Both the position numbers and the translations under genes were made by a program. A stretch of DNA of 64,000 bases. Source: Viscum album (Eukaryota; Streptophyta; Magnoliopsida; Santalales; Viscaceae). Below, one piece after another: positions 50,480-63,200 of the stretch (position 1 is its first letter; each line of letters opens with the position of its first letter). The stretch lies in NCBI GenBank assembly GCA_963277665.1, contig OY728163.1:1907746644-1907810643 (forward strand), written 5' to 3'. A model generated the notes under the pieces. The model was not told the DNA's origin and searched no databases. It saw only the letters and a program-made list of their open reading frames with translations.

Positions 50480-51295
50480 TAATTTTTTTAGGGTTATTAA
50501 AAACCTATCAGACTTCCCCAAAAAAATATTAATCTCACCTTGATAGAGTTCAGGAAGAAGAATATTGATAAGATCTTGGAAGTCGGGATCATCAACGCCA
50601 TTTTATATTCAAAATGGGCTACCCCATTCATGTAGTTCCATAAGAAATTACCCCAACCAATGTGTTTAATGAAAATAATGAATTAATCTATAAGAAAATT
50701 CATAATAGATGGAGAGTGTGAGTAGATTTTAGGAATTTGAATCTGTTCACTTAGAAATATCATTTCACCATCCTCTTTATTTTCTACATCTTAGATTTGT
50801 TGGTTAGAATAACTAATTATTTATTTTTTAAAGGATTTCCATTTTAATTCAATGTACTTATTACTCATGAGGATTAATATATGATTTAATTCACTTGTCA
50901 CTTCATCACTCTTCTATATAGAATAATTATATTTGGATTATGAAAAGACTGAGATATATTTTTCGTGGTGTGTGGTGATAATATATTCAAATAAAAATAA
51001 TTATTTTATAATTTTTTGGATGATTTCATAGTCTTTGGAAATTATATTAACCATTATTTAAAATTTTGGAATGTTTTTTGAAACCCTGCAATGAAAATAA
51101 TTTGGTTTTAAATTTTTAGTCATGTCACATTATAGATGAGAGTGGAATTGTACTAGTGAAAGTAATTTCAAAAATAATAATTTATGTGGAAAAATTAAAA
51201 ATTGATGTGATAAATTCATTTACATCCCAAACATGTGTAAAAAATTTTAATTCATTTTTGGTCATAAAGGATTTTATAAGTGGATTGTCAAAGTG
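50480..51295 (+). pseudogene. Element D reverse transcriptase remnant
   Basis: In several frames with many stops: KILEVGIINAILYSKWATP (about 50565), RWRVXVDFRNLN (about 50707, a worn CIDYRKLN box) and the catalytic LDD box with FIVFG (51016-51039), in which both aspartates remain. Spacing between these boxes is close to that in element C. Confidence 0.75.
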
Positions 51296-51299
51296 TTGA

Positions 51300-51894
51300 T
51301 CAAGATTAATCTCTCTCTATATTGATATATTTTGAATGATGCTGATTTTCATTTCAATGGTGAATATATGGAAGCCTTTGATGAGTTAAATAGATGATTC
51401 ACTACACCCCCAATTATGCATCCACAAAATTTGGAAGAACCATTCGTCATACATTGTAATGAATCCAACCAAGAATTCTGAGCAGTAATTTCATAGTGAA
51501 TTAAGGTCTGTCCACAAGTCATTTTCTATTCCATTGAAACATTACATGGATCCCAATTCAATTACACAAAACATGAAATTATATTTTAATAGATTTATTT
51601 TAATAATAAATTCTTAGATCATATATTCTCTGGAGTAAACTGATTGTGTTTTCAAACCATGAAATTTTTAGGTATCTGATGAAAAAGGATGAAGATAATC
51701 TAAGTCCACTGGGATGGATTTTACTACTGAAAGAGTTGATATTAAAAAAACACATGATGGGAGATGCCAACCATGTGAAGAATCACTTAATTGGGCTACC
51801 CAACATTAATGAAGATGAAATAATAGATAAAGAACCATTTAATGGTCACATTACAATAGATAATTTGTACAATATTGAAGGAGTGGTGTCTTAG
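51300..51894 (+). pseudogene. Element D RNase H remnant
   Basis: NDADFHFNGEYMEAFDELN (about 51336) and EPFVIHCNESNQEF mark the link and start of RNase H. TLHGSQFNYTKHE follows. The open frame 51646-51894 carries NHEIFRYLMKKDEDN, GWILLLKELILK and DANHVKNHLIGL, the worn second half of the domain. It looks like a gene of 82 codons but is only this part. Confidence 0.75.
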
Positions 51895-52870
51895 TGTACT
51901 AACATAGTCAATTATCTGGTAGTATCTCATGTACCATATCATTTAAATACCGAAAAATTCAAAAAATAAAATCTAAATCTATATAATAAATTTTGTAAAA
52001 TCTGTGTCTCTGAAATATTTTCAATGAAAAAGTTATATTATGAATTTTTCCTAAAAGTTCAATTGATTTTGTCTTTATTAATTGTCACACTTTAGCTTGT
52101 GGAGGACAATTTAACCTCAATTTATAGTATGGATGGTTTTAAAACCTATAATTTATTAGTCCACCATTTTAATGGTGACCATTAATTTTATAAAAGCTGT
52201 GAAAAATTACAGTTTTCTAGTAATATTTCAATGAGATAAAAAACACCCCAAATGCCACTTAATTTTTGGAATATTTTTGATGTCTCTGGGATAAATATTA
52301 TTATAAAATTCCAAATTACATTTGGAAATTCTTATATCATTATTATAGTTGATTATATTTTAAAATGGATGTTGGAAAAATCCACTAGGATAGATGATTC
52401 TAAATTAGTTTTTCATACTGATAGTGATGACATATTTTGGAGGATTTTATTTCCTAGAGACACCATTAGTGATCATGAATATCATTTTTAAATAGTATAA
52501 TGGAGTATTTTCTAAAAATTTATTGGGAGAATCATAAAATATCAACTCACTGTCATCTATAGACAAATGTACAAGATGATAAATCTATTAGGGAAATCAA
52601 TTGAATTTTAGAAAATACTGTTAAACTAAACAATAATGAATGGAGACAATGTTTGGAAGACATTTAAGGTTTTACATGAAACCCTAAAAACAATAATAAA
52701 AATTAGTCCTCGTAGGTTTATTTATGAGAAAATATATCATATGCCTATGTAATTTGAACATCACGCGTATTTGGCTTTGAGAAAGATGAATTTGGATCTA
52801 GAAAGCATTGGGAAACTGAGATGTTTGTATATTCTTAAGTTAGAGGAATAATAATTGAATATATTTAAAA
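51895..52870 (+). pseudogene. Element D integrase remnant
   Basis: After a worn zinc-binding part (a CGGQF-like CGGHFG box near 52100), the open frame 52252-52491 reads MPLNFWNIFDVSGINI, VDYILKW and ISDHEYHF. The first catalytic aspartate is asparagine (GINI for GIDF), and the second (ISD) is kept. Traces of the C-terminal half continue to about 52860. Confidence 0.72.
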
Positions 52871-53619
52871 TTTAATAATTTAAAAAGATAAAACATTTGT
52901 CTCTCATGAAAAAAGGATCTAACCAAAATACTTCTATCATAGTTACACAATATTTTTATTCAACTCAAGACTGTTGATGATACTAGGTAAACTCAATTCC
53001 AGATTGGAAGGTCCATCTAATATTACTCATGTATACACATTCAGGGATATGGATTTTTTTTTAATGATAAAATGTATGATATATACATTGTTAATGCATG
53101 TTATATGAGTATATTCTATTGAAATATGCGATTTGATCCTATAGAGTAGAGTACACTCCTCCAAACTAATTATCAATAAAATCCATATGGTTGTGCCTCT
53201 CATTTACACTTTTTTTCTTACTATGATTTAATTTCTAATATAATTTCATGTAAAATCTACCTAAATTCATCAAGAAAAATGAATCAGTTAATTGTGGGCG
53301 AGGGGTCATTTTTAGGTAATGATTTTCAGTTTTTTGGTTATTTTATTATTGAATAAAAAATATTGGTATTTCTAATTTTTATGTGGTTCTTTTTCATTTT
53401 TTTTCTTATCATATTTTTAGTTGTAATGATTATAATTTCCATTTATAGAAACCATTTAAACAAATTAACCAACTCATTCGATGAAATTTAGATTAAATGA
53501 ATGTTGAAAATGATGTCGTTTCAAGTTATTTTTTTGGAATTTCATTAAAAGTCCTCTACTTTTTCAATCACATGAAACACCTCACTAATTTTATCATTGA
53601 AATCACATTCATATAATGA
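52871..53619. other. Element D post-integrase region, no gene seen
   Basis: AT-rich, with no envelope-like frame. It ends at the CACTA insertion and resumes at 54642. Confidence 0.5.
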
Positions 53620-53633
53620 CACTACTAAAAAAT

Positions 53634-53782
53634 GACCTATACGCACGGTTCAAAACAGTGGGTATAGCCCCCAGAACCATGGGTATAGGATATTCCCACA
53701 GTTGTGGGAATCGTGGGCTGGAACAGTGTCGGTATAGGGGTCTCAACCTATACCCAAGGTTTTGGTGAACCGTAGCTATAGG
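53634..53782. repeat. Left subterminal hairpin repeats of the CACTA element
   Basis: About three imperfect inverted units with words such as CCTATAC, CACGGTT and GTGGGTATAG. In En/Spm-type elements, repeats at this position bind the transposition protein; that role is inferred here. Confidence 0.7.
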
Positions 53783-53874
53783 GGGTGTCAAAGTGTGCAC
53801 CACGGATGTACATCGTGGCACACAACAGACACCACAGTTTGAAAACCATGTGGTATTTAAATACAAAACAATTA

Positions 53875-54235
53875 CATGAGATGGGATTCGAACCCACACT
53901 CCCGTGGTGCCTCACAGCTGCGCACCACAAAAGGACCAACCGGGCTGCGAATTCGTTTGATATATATCAATAAATCAACTTTTATATATTAATTTAATCC
54001 ACTTAAAATAGAAAAACGGAGGAGCTGCGATTCGAACCTGCGTCTCACGCTGGGCTTCACCTCCGCGCGCCACCAGGTAACCAACCAGGCTACAAATTCT
54101 TTTTGATATATATTGATACGTCAATGTATATATATTAATTTAATCACACATCGGGTATTTAAATTTAAAAATGTAGACCGCGGGATTCGTACCCAAGCCT
54201 AATGCCAAAACCTCCACTATTAACGAATCGAGATA
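53875..54235 (-). repeat. Three tandem tRNA-like units inside the CACTA element
   Basis: On the minus strand each unit has a B-box-like GGTTCGAATC or a variant: complements at 53885 (exact B box), 54029 and 54184 (GGTACGAATCC). The spacing is 144 and 155 bp. The first two also share an A-box-like AGCCYGGTTGG and an AT-rich spacer (TTGATATATAT...). The third is worn. They cannot fold as complete tRNAs by eye, so they are called tRNA-like only. Confidence 0.65.
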
Positions 54236-54352
54236 AACAAATTCTATGTTTTTAAATTTAAATTTATATAAATATATTAAAATACACCGTGAGAAAATAT
54301 ATTCCCGCCAAATTTTTTCCGTGTCCCGCCTAATTTTCATTCCCCTCCATAT

Positions 54353-54622
54353 GCTATACCCACAGTTCTCTAGAACCGTTGGTATAGGTCTTCCAAAAAA
54401 ACCCCAAAACCCACGGTTTTGAAGAACCATTGGTATAGGTATTCAGAAAGTACCGTATACCCACGGTTTTTGAGAACCGTGGGTATAGGTGGCCTATACC
54501 CACGGTTTTGGAGAACCATGGGTACAGGTTGACGTACTATCCCTATACCAACAGTTTTGGAAAACTGTGGGTACAGTGGTACCCTATACCAACAGTTTTT
54601 TTGCAAAACCATGGGTATAGAC
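54353..54622. repeat. Right subterminal hairpin array of the CACTA element
   Basis: Six imperfect palindromes of about 32-38 bp start near 54354, 54407, 54457, 54492, 54540 and 54583. Each has CCCACGGTTTT (or CCAACAGTTTT) facing AACCGTGGGTATAG (or a close variant). Their order and orientation match the left array. Confidence 0.85.
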
Positions 54623-54954
54623 CTATTTTCCAGTAGTGTGATTTTAAATAATTTTTTTATATTATTTACAGTCAACTTACTAATTGAGATAATAGACCAT
54701 GAATTCTTTATCCGTAATATGATTTATTCTTATCATAACAGGAGTGTTTTATGTATTTTTCAATAAATGATTAATGAGTTTTTTTAATTGAACGTTTCTT
54801 TGTAATATAATACTTTTTTATTTTATTCATTATAAATTCAATCCTTGTATGATTCAGAAACCGTGTTAATATTATTAGTTTATACACTTAAAAATTTATT
54901 TTTTTGTATCCAACCTTCCCTTAAAGAGAAATTACTTGATATAGTTGAACATCA

Positions 54955-54964
54955 GTGTGGGGGA
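54955..54964 (+). other. Polypurine tract of element D
   Basis: GTGTGGGGGA lies immediately before TGTTTTCTTG, the inferred start of the 3' LTR. The same core is found in element C. Confidence 0.6.
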
Positions 54965-57290
54965 TGTTTTCTTGTTGTGTGAGACCTCATTTACAGATAC
55001 ATTGTTTAGAAAATAAAATGAATAAGAGATTATTTTATTGATGACAATTTGTTCTATTTATAATTTTTTCCTTCTTGATTATTTATGATAAATGAATTAA
55101 TTTCTTTATTGAGCTATAAAAGGAAAAAAATATGTGACTTTATAGTGATTTTATGAAAAAATATATGATTTTTTTGAAGTGGATTCATTCATAATGAAAA
55201 TAAATTGGTTAATATGTGGAATTTATAAGATATTTTCCATGATTCTTGGATATGATTTTCTTTTAAATGGAGTTATGTGGAAGCTATAATAGAGTGAAAA
55301 ATATAAACTTTCAATTTTGATTCAAAAAGAGACAAATCCACAACATTTGGACACAAAAAATGTGAAAAAAATTTAAAAAATGAAAAACATAGAAAAAGCC
55401 TATATTTTTTTTATCCTAAACACATTTTATTGACTCACATTAGGTGGAGATGTAGGAATTTATCATTCATATAGTGACTCTTGGATGGGTTGGGATGATA
55501 ATAACCTTGATGATTAATAACATTTGTGATAAGAGAAAAAATAAAATTATGTAGGTGTATTGGGTGTATGATAGGAGAAATAAAGTGTAAATAGATTTAA
55601 TTATCTGAATAGATAACTTGAGATAATAGTTTTTTATGAGGAATTATATCTTTTGATTCATGTTGTCAAATTTATGGATCACATTAGTATGTGTTTCGTA
55701 TTTAATTTTATTTTTATGATTATTTTTTTGGGAGTATATGTTCTTCATGTGGGTGATTGATAGATAAAATAATTTAATAATATTAAAAATAATAAATAAT
55801 TTAATCCCTTACAATTTGAAAATTTTATTGGATTTTCAATTTTTTTTTGAATTTTTATGAGTTTTGGGACAAAATGAGAATATTAATCAATTCTATAAAT
55901 TTATTAGATTCCAGTTAATCTTGTACATAGTGCATAAATTTTTCTATATTGATACAAGTTGATTGATTTTATTTATAGGATTTATTTGTTTTATTTAACT
56001 TCTTCAACTGAACCCAATTCTCAATTTGAACTTCCACAGGCCCAAAAAATAAATCAATTGGAAAAATATTTGGAGATGAAATAGTAGACCCCGCCTTAGT
56101 AAATGAGTAATATATTGGCCTAAAAACCACCATGTTAGGTGATAAGAATTATAATTTAATGAGTACATGAATCCTAATCTTCTATTAAATGTAATGGATA
56201 TTTTGTCTTAGTTAGGTATCCATTTAAGGCTCTAAATTAGAGGAAGGTGAAGATACTCTTCAGAAAAATAAATTTTTATTTAGTAATTTGGGAAAATATC
56301 ATTTTATAGTTTTCCAAAGAAGATGATATATTGATGGGTCATGGAATATATATCAAGAAACAACTATTTTTAAAAATATTTTCTGAGAATAGGCCATTGA
56401 AAATTATAAAAAATGTACTGTCTCGGTAGATAGAAATTAGAGGGAATTTTTTTTTCACCATTGAACCCTATAAATAATTGCATCAAATTTTATTAAAAAG
56501 TATTGAATATGGATAATTTCACATTATTTGGGTGTTTCGGAACTGTGATGTGATAAAGATTTTTAATTTTCTCTTTAATTAGTTTCAAAATGCTATCGTC
56601 TATCCCATTGAACTATATTAATTGTCACATGATGGTTAATATTTTAATATGATCAGGGAATGGTGGTTTATTCGGTAATGTTAAATTCTTATGTTTTAAT
56701 TTAATAATATGTATTTATATTATATGGTTTCTGTTTCACTAGTTGTCAATTATTTTAATGATATTGTAGTTATGGATATGGTTTCATTATTTTTTCATAT
56801 TTGGTTGTATTTATTTATTACCCCTCATCCATGTGATGTTTTTATCTATTGAGAAGATTATATCTGCTGGAGAGTGTATAGAATTAATTGGTAAATGTGT
56901 TGAATAGGTTACTTGTTTCTATATTTATATGGATGAGAAATTTCCCACTAAGAATTAAATTAGTTTTTTAGTGTGATTTAGTAATTTTCATGCACATAAG
57001 AGTGGTTTCCAATTATTCATTTAACCAAGGGTGATTGAAAATTCAATCGGTGAGTCTTTAATTTATAATTATATTGGAGGAGATGGGGAATTATTTTTAC
57101 AGACAACATTTCATTGGAAAAGGTGATCCAACCCTAACACTATCACTCTCTTCTTCAATTTTTGTTCACTTTTTTTATTTATTTCCTTGTTTTTAAGTCA
57201 ATAAATTTCAAAAACTCTTCTCTAATCATTTATTTATTTGGGGATGGTGAAGTAGTTTTTTTCTATATAGTTAATTATATATTATTAAAC
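54965..57290 (+). repeat. Element D, 3' LTR
   Basis: Starts TGTTTTCTTG after the purine tract. Its second half aligns with 46440-47450. The right end is approximate, because alignment fades near 57250. Confidence 0.55.
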
Positions 57291-60200
57291 AGGTCTAGGT
57301 TTTCTTAGGTTTTCATGAGGTCCAATTTGAGTAGATAATGATACTAAGAGATTAGAATATGTTACCAAGAAGAGTTAATTTGATTTTTTTATTAGAGTAA
57401 TTGTTTATTATGTGTCTCTCATATGTATAAAAAATGATTTTTTGGATATGTGAATCATGTTTCATATATTTATTTATTATCTCTTAGAATAAAAGTGAGA
57501 GATTTATAGAGATACCTTATAATTTAGATCTACCTTGGTAGTTAGATAATAATGAGGACATGTTTGATGTATCTTGACATATAAGATGTTATCATGCTTT
57601 TTGAATGAATTAATACACATTACTTATATGTTGAAGATGAAAAGTATTTTTTTAGTATTCAATTTGAATTATATATTGAAATGGGAATGAGTTTTAGCTA
57701 TATGTTATTCCCTTGGTTCTATATTATGGGTCTAGAGGAATATAATTGGGAATAAGAATCAAATATAAATTTGAAATTTCATATTTTATTTAAATTTTTT
57801 ATTGTAATTTATTATGAGTAACATTATATTAATAATGAAATTTTAAATTATTTTTTTGTAGAAAACTGAAAAATTAATATTTAGGTATTTGGGATATTTT
57901 ATGGATTTTTTATATAAGGGATAAAATGAAAAAATTTCAATATTAAGATTTAATATTTATGTGTCATTTTTGGATATTGGATACGATTATTAACCTTGAA
58001 TGATATTTTTAGAATTGTATATGTTAGTTTAATTTATTTTATAAATTCTTATTTGTGGGAGAATAAAATATTTTAATCTTATATTTATACAATCTCTTTC
58101 AATTTTATTATTTAAAAAAAATGATTTATGGGATATTTTTAGGGTTGTTGTTATATAGAATATGTGTGGATGAAAAAATGTGGTTATTTTTTTTGTTTAT
58201 GATTGTCTACTTTGAAGGATATTATGGTGATGTCTACTATCTAAAATGAATTGGAAGAATGTATCTAAAACCCCCTCATTTTTAGAATATATTTATACAT
58301 TCTGAATAAATATAAACGAGAAACATGATTAAAATAAATTTAATTAGTTCATCATCAAAATTGGAGTTTTTCAAAAGAATATGATTGAGATCACTATGAT
58401 ATAGTCAAAACAATTATTCTACATAAGGTTTTTAAAAATATTATTAAATCTCCCAATACATAGAAAGGAACCCACTCAATATATGGTTTTCCAAAACTCT
58501 GGGTATCATTTAAGAAGAGAATTTATCACTAACAAAAAAATTAACCAATGAGTAACATTATTTTAAAACATTATTCAATAACCCGACACACATCCTAGGA
58601 TATAACTTGTTTATATATCTATATTATAACCCTAAATGGATATGAATTGTTCATCTATATTTAAAGAGAGATTAAAAAAATTCTCTAAATGGTAAATTGC
58701 ATGAAATTAAATCATCAATATTGATGAAGACCATTTAATGTTTAAATGACCATTCATATAGGTTAAAATTCAATAATTGTCATTTAATTAGTATTAACCC
58801 TTGAATGATTGTAGGATGTTGTGTATTTAAGATAAATCACGGTTATTTTTATATCATGATAGTTTTCATGCATATCCACCAGTGCGTGGTGTCTCACACT
58901 ATATTATGGTGGACATATTGATATACCTTGGACATGAAAACCCACAATGTATTGATTAAACACTTACTGTACATATCCACCATTCTCTATCATTCACTAA
59001 AAGCATCATAGACTTAATTCACAATAACATTATATCATAGTAAAAAAAATAATTCTTGAAACAATATTCATAACATCATTTGGAGATTTTTAGAACACTT
59101 TTTAAAATATTTTTTCATTTTACCAATGCTATAATAATTCCAAAGATTCTGGATAAATATTAATCCATAAATTCTTTTAATTATCATTAAATATTTTCAA
59201 GGTGTATCTTATTATGCAATAAGAACTTCATTTTCATTCATAAAAGAAATCATATTGAACCTTTATGGATTTAAAGAATTTAAAATTAATCTGTATTCTA
59301 AATTTTATAAATTTATAAAATGAGTATCCATCAAAAACATATAAATGTTACTCAATATAAAAAGTGATCTATTGAGAACTCCATTAAACCAGGTGTCAAT
59401 TAGCTGTACCCTATACAATTATCCATAATCATATAATCTCGTAGTCTAAGACATCTTGTGAATCTAGGAAGTGAGGTATGATAATCACATATATCCTACT
59501 CATACATTAATTATTTTAGGATTATATGCTTTCCATGTCAAATAATACATCATATATTATTCATCTTAGTGGATTAGATCAGCTCATGAACTTCATAAAA
59601 ATATATATACAAACCGTATTTACTATATAGGTATGGTCATTGACAAAACCATCCTATATTAAATTAGGGCCTAGTTTTTGAAATAATTACTTAAGAGGAA
59701 AAATAACATCTAGGTTAACCTATTACTAGTATCGTCAACTTAAATATACAGAAAAAACCTATCATTACCTAATCCTAAAGCCTTGAAAAACAATTTCATC
59801 AATATAAAAATATCCCAATGATATATGTAAAATGAAATATAGGCACATGAAAAAATATGAAACTTGATCCCCTAGTGCACTAAATAAATATTGTATAACA
59901 CGGTTTTGGTATATTCTTAGGGGTTATCTTGCATATAAAACCTATTTTTTCCTAATAAGTATAATTCAAATACATATATACTATATCATCTATAAAACAT
60001 TAATATTTTTCAAACATCCTATAATAATTCATGATGAACAATGGTCCAGGATAACATAACATTTGATAGGTTAATTATAAATTTACATAATTAATTATTG
60101 GAAGATAATGAAAAAGAATAGAAAAATGATGATTTCATTTAATATAACATGACACATTTTATATTATTTAAAATTTAAAAATAAATATTAATATCACACA

Positions 60201-63200
60201 TAAGGGAATATGTAAAATATCACAAATAATAGTAATACATATATACCTTATTATTTTTATTCATTTCCTATTTTTTGTACTCATTAAGAACCTATGTAGT
60301 TCCTACCATATCTCAATGAAGAAATCATATTAATCTATCCCATAAAATCTATTAATGAATAAAATTATTGACCAAAAATCACTGAAAAATTGTGAAAATA
60401 TTAAATTTAATTTTGAAAGTTCAACATTAATAATAATTATTGAAACCCTATTATAATAAAACCTGAAATGTTGTTATGTTGATAATTTTTCTACCTTAAT
60501 ATATCTCTTCCAATGTTCCTTAATAATATCATAATTTGAATATTTTCCAGAAGAATTTTATTTGATATCATTATAGAGACCAATCCAAGTATTTATAAAT
60601 TATTTTATGAGTTCATTATAAATTATTATACGATATTATGAGTTATTCACAATGAATATTGAGGGTTGTAACAGTTCTATATATTGAAATGGAACTTATT
60701 AATGTTTTTAAATGACCTAAATCATATCCCAGACACTATATTCTCAATATAATATCATCCATTGAAACCTAAAATCTATTTTATTATATAAATTAAATGT
60801 AATATATCACTAAATTCATAATATTTTTTTAGTCATATATACTTTGAACTTGTAATGCACAAAATATTTTCAGTTCATTTAATGGTTTATGTAATTAAAA
60901 TATTTTTTAAAGATAATGGATCATTCCATGAATTGGGATTCATACCAAGAATAATATTATTAGAAAAACTCAATATGATACTTTTGGATGAGTTATATTA
61001 TAGTGTTTTTCCATGTTCTTAGGTGGGAGTTAGAGTACATTCATGTGACATGAGAGCAAAAAATTTATTCCTTGAATTCATGAAAAAGTGGGTTGTAACA
61101 TGATGTGTAATGAGTATGATCAATTTATGATTATAATGAATACAAACAACTTAATGAACCTTATAAAAGGCAGTAATTCAATGAAAAGTGAATTCTAGAC
61201 ATGGATGAAACCTTTATGTGTGGGTTCAAGTTTCCAAACATGAGTCTAACATTGTGAACTATAGTCCAAATCGTGAATGATGTTTTTCTAAGGGAGTATC
61301 TATATTCAATGAGTTATTAATTTCATTAGTTATAGGAAATTGAAATAAATGTGTTGGTCTTCTTTTTTTACATTCTCCTAGATGAAAAAAACCTCAAAAA
61401 CGACATTGTTTAGGATAAGAATGTGAGTATTTTTACATTGTTAATTGGGGAATGATTCATCATTTTTTTATATTGATTGAATATTTTGGGTTTTCATGAA
61501 TTGTGAGAGTCTATTTCAGGCATGTTTTGAAACCCATTTTCTTCCCAAGGATCCTCATAGTCATGGTATGATTATGAGGAGTTTCAGTCATGTCATAGTT
61601 CTGGTTCCTAAATTTTTTCACTATTTACAGGGACCATGACTATGGAAGCTAAAAACCAGAGCCTGTTACCATTACAATTGAATAAGATAAATAGAAATCA
61701 CATCAAAAAAGAAAACAAATTAATAAATATTTGTAAACTATATATATACAAGAGTCTTAAAACATATTTTAATATAAAAATAACAAAATAATTATTATTT
61801 GTGAATAAGTTTATTATATCAATTAAATTCATGTATATCAATCATAGTAAACATCAAGGAATCCTAGGGAAATGGAAAATGTAAGGGAGAGATCAAATTC
61901 TATATAATGGTAAAGTATATTAGAAGTTATCATTAATAAATTTTGAATAATCATTATGGAAATTTAAATAACTAGAAAAACATTCCATTTATATAATTAG
62001 ATAATGAATAATCAGTACCGATATGTAAATAACTAAAATCACATGAAATTTAAAATTTTGGACAAGGCCTAATAAATATGGAATGATAAATAATAGTGAA
62101 AAAAATTTTATTTAATTAATAAATGTAAAATTAAAATCATTCATATAATTTTTATTGTTAAAATTTCATGGATAATAATAAACGAATTTGATTAAAGGAA
62201 ATTCTTGGGCATTAGACTCCATGTTTACCAAGTTCATGGTAAATTTATCTTTTTCTCTATTTGAACGACCAAAATGAAAAATTGTAAAAAATAATCTTAA
62301 TAAATAATTTGAGAACATAATTTCTGATCATATATAACATAAATAAGTAAATAAATATTTTTTCTTTATTATAGAATAATAAATTTAAAAGTAATATTAT
62401 TAATTAATATACCATTATATGTTCATTAATATATTTTACAAATTTCATCTTAAATATCATAAAAAACCACTATATAATAAAAATATGACATTATATGTAA
62501 TTCTGAAGTATCAATTATAGTCCATTTAATTAGTTAGAAATGATGAACTTTTTGAGAAGTGGGAAGAACAACCACAATATTATGTGTCCACATCAAAATG
62601 ATATAGATTACTAACACCCAATATTGAACATAGGTAATAAAATTTTTTATACATATATAGAATAATTTTAAATTGAAATTATATTAATAATATTAAAAAA
62701 TAGGTTATTAATATATTTACCATTTTATACAATTGATCCATGTTCTTTAAATGAAGTAATTAATTAATGTAAGGGGTTCATTGTCTCAAGTTTAATTCAA
62801 ATACATGTTTCTTATTGTCCACAATGATATAATTATTATAGATTGAATAATATCCAATTAATATTTATTTAAATATTCAATAAATTCATGTATATTAAAT
62901 ATCCATATAATGATTGATCTTTTAATGGATGTTGATTCAAAATATTAAAATATTTTATGTATTATTTGTCGATATTTTTAATTCAGTGAGTAATGTTTGA
63001 TATTTGACACCATTATTTTTTTACGTAGTTTATTCATATCCCAATTACACATAAGTATGATGAATATATTTTATTTCACAAAAATTTAATTTTTATTTCG
63101 TGGAAATTAATATTTTTTTCTTTTTATTCTTAAATTACCATTATAATTAGTGATTCTTCTTCAATCTCAATTTAATATAAGTATTTTTGTAAAGATAATG

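Larger units (their letters stand above)
53620..54638. mobile_element. Non-autonomous CACTA DNA transposon (1019 bp)
   Basis: It begins CACTACTAAAAAATG and ends, on the opposite strand, CACTACTGGAAAATAG, giving imperfect inverted repeats of about 30 bp. TGA occurs directly before (53617-53619) and after (54639-54641), the 3-bp duplication expected for this superfamily. Both subterminal regions consist of hairpin repeats built on a TATACCCACGGTTTT / AACCGTGGGTATAG theme. The middle holds three tandem tRNA-like units. There is no transposase frame, so movement would need enzyme from an autonomous CACTA element. Confidence 0.93.
45200..57290 (+). mobile_element. Element D: very decayed Athila-like retrotransposon
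   Basis: Two diverged LTR copies align in order over about 1 kb (46440-47450 and 56180-57180; shared words include CCAAGGGTGATTGAAAA and AGGAGTC/GGTGAGTC). Between them lie protease, RT, RNase H and integrase remnants in the usual order (49730-52870) and a GTGTGGGGGA purine tract at 54955. The left boundary is an estimate based on the length of the 3' LTR. A CACTA element is inserted at 53620-54638. Stops occur every few codons, so this is the oldest element with recognisable pol in the window. Confidence 0.7.

Noticed and set aside
53885..54195. Functional tRNA genes inside the CACTA element
   Set aside because: Only T-arm and A-box-like parts are present, the third copy has a changed B box, and the units are tandem repeats within a transposon.
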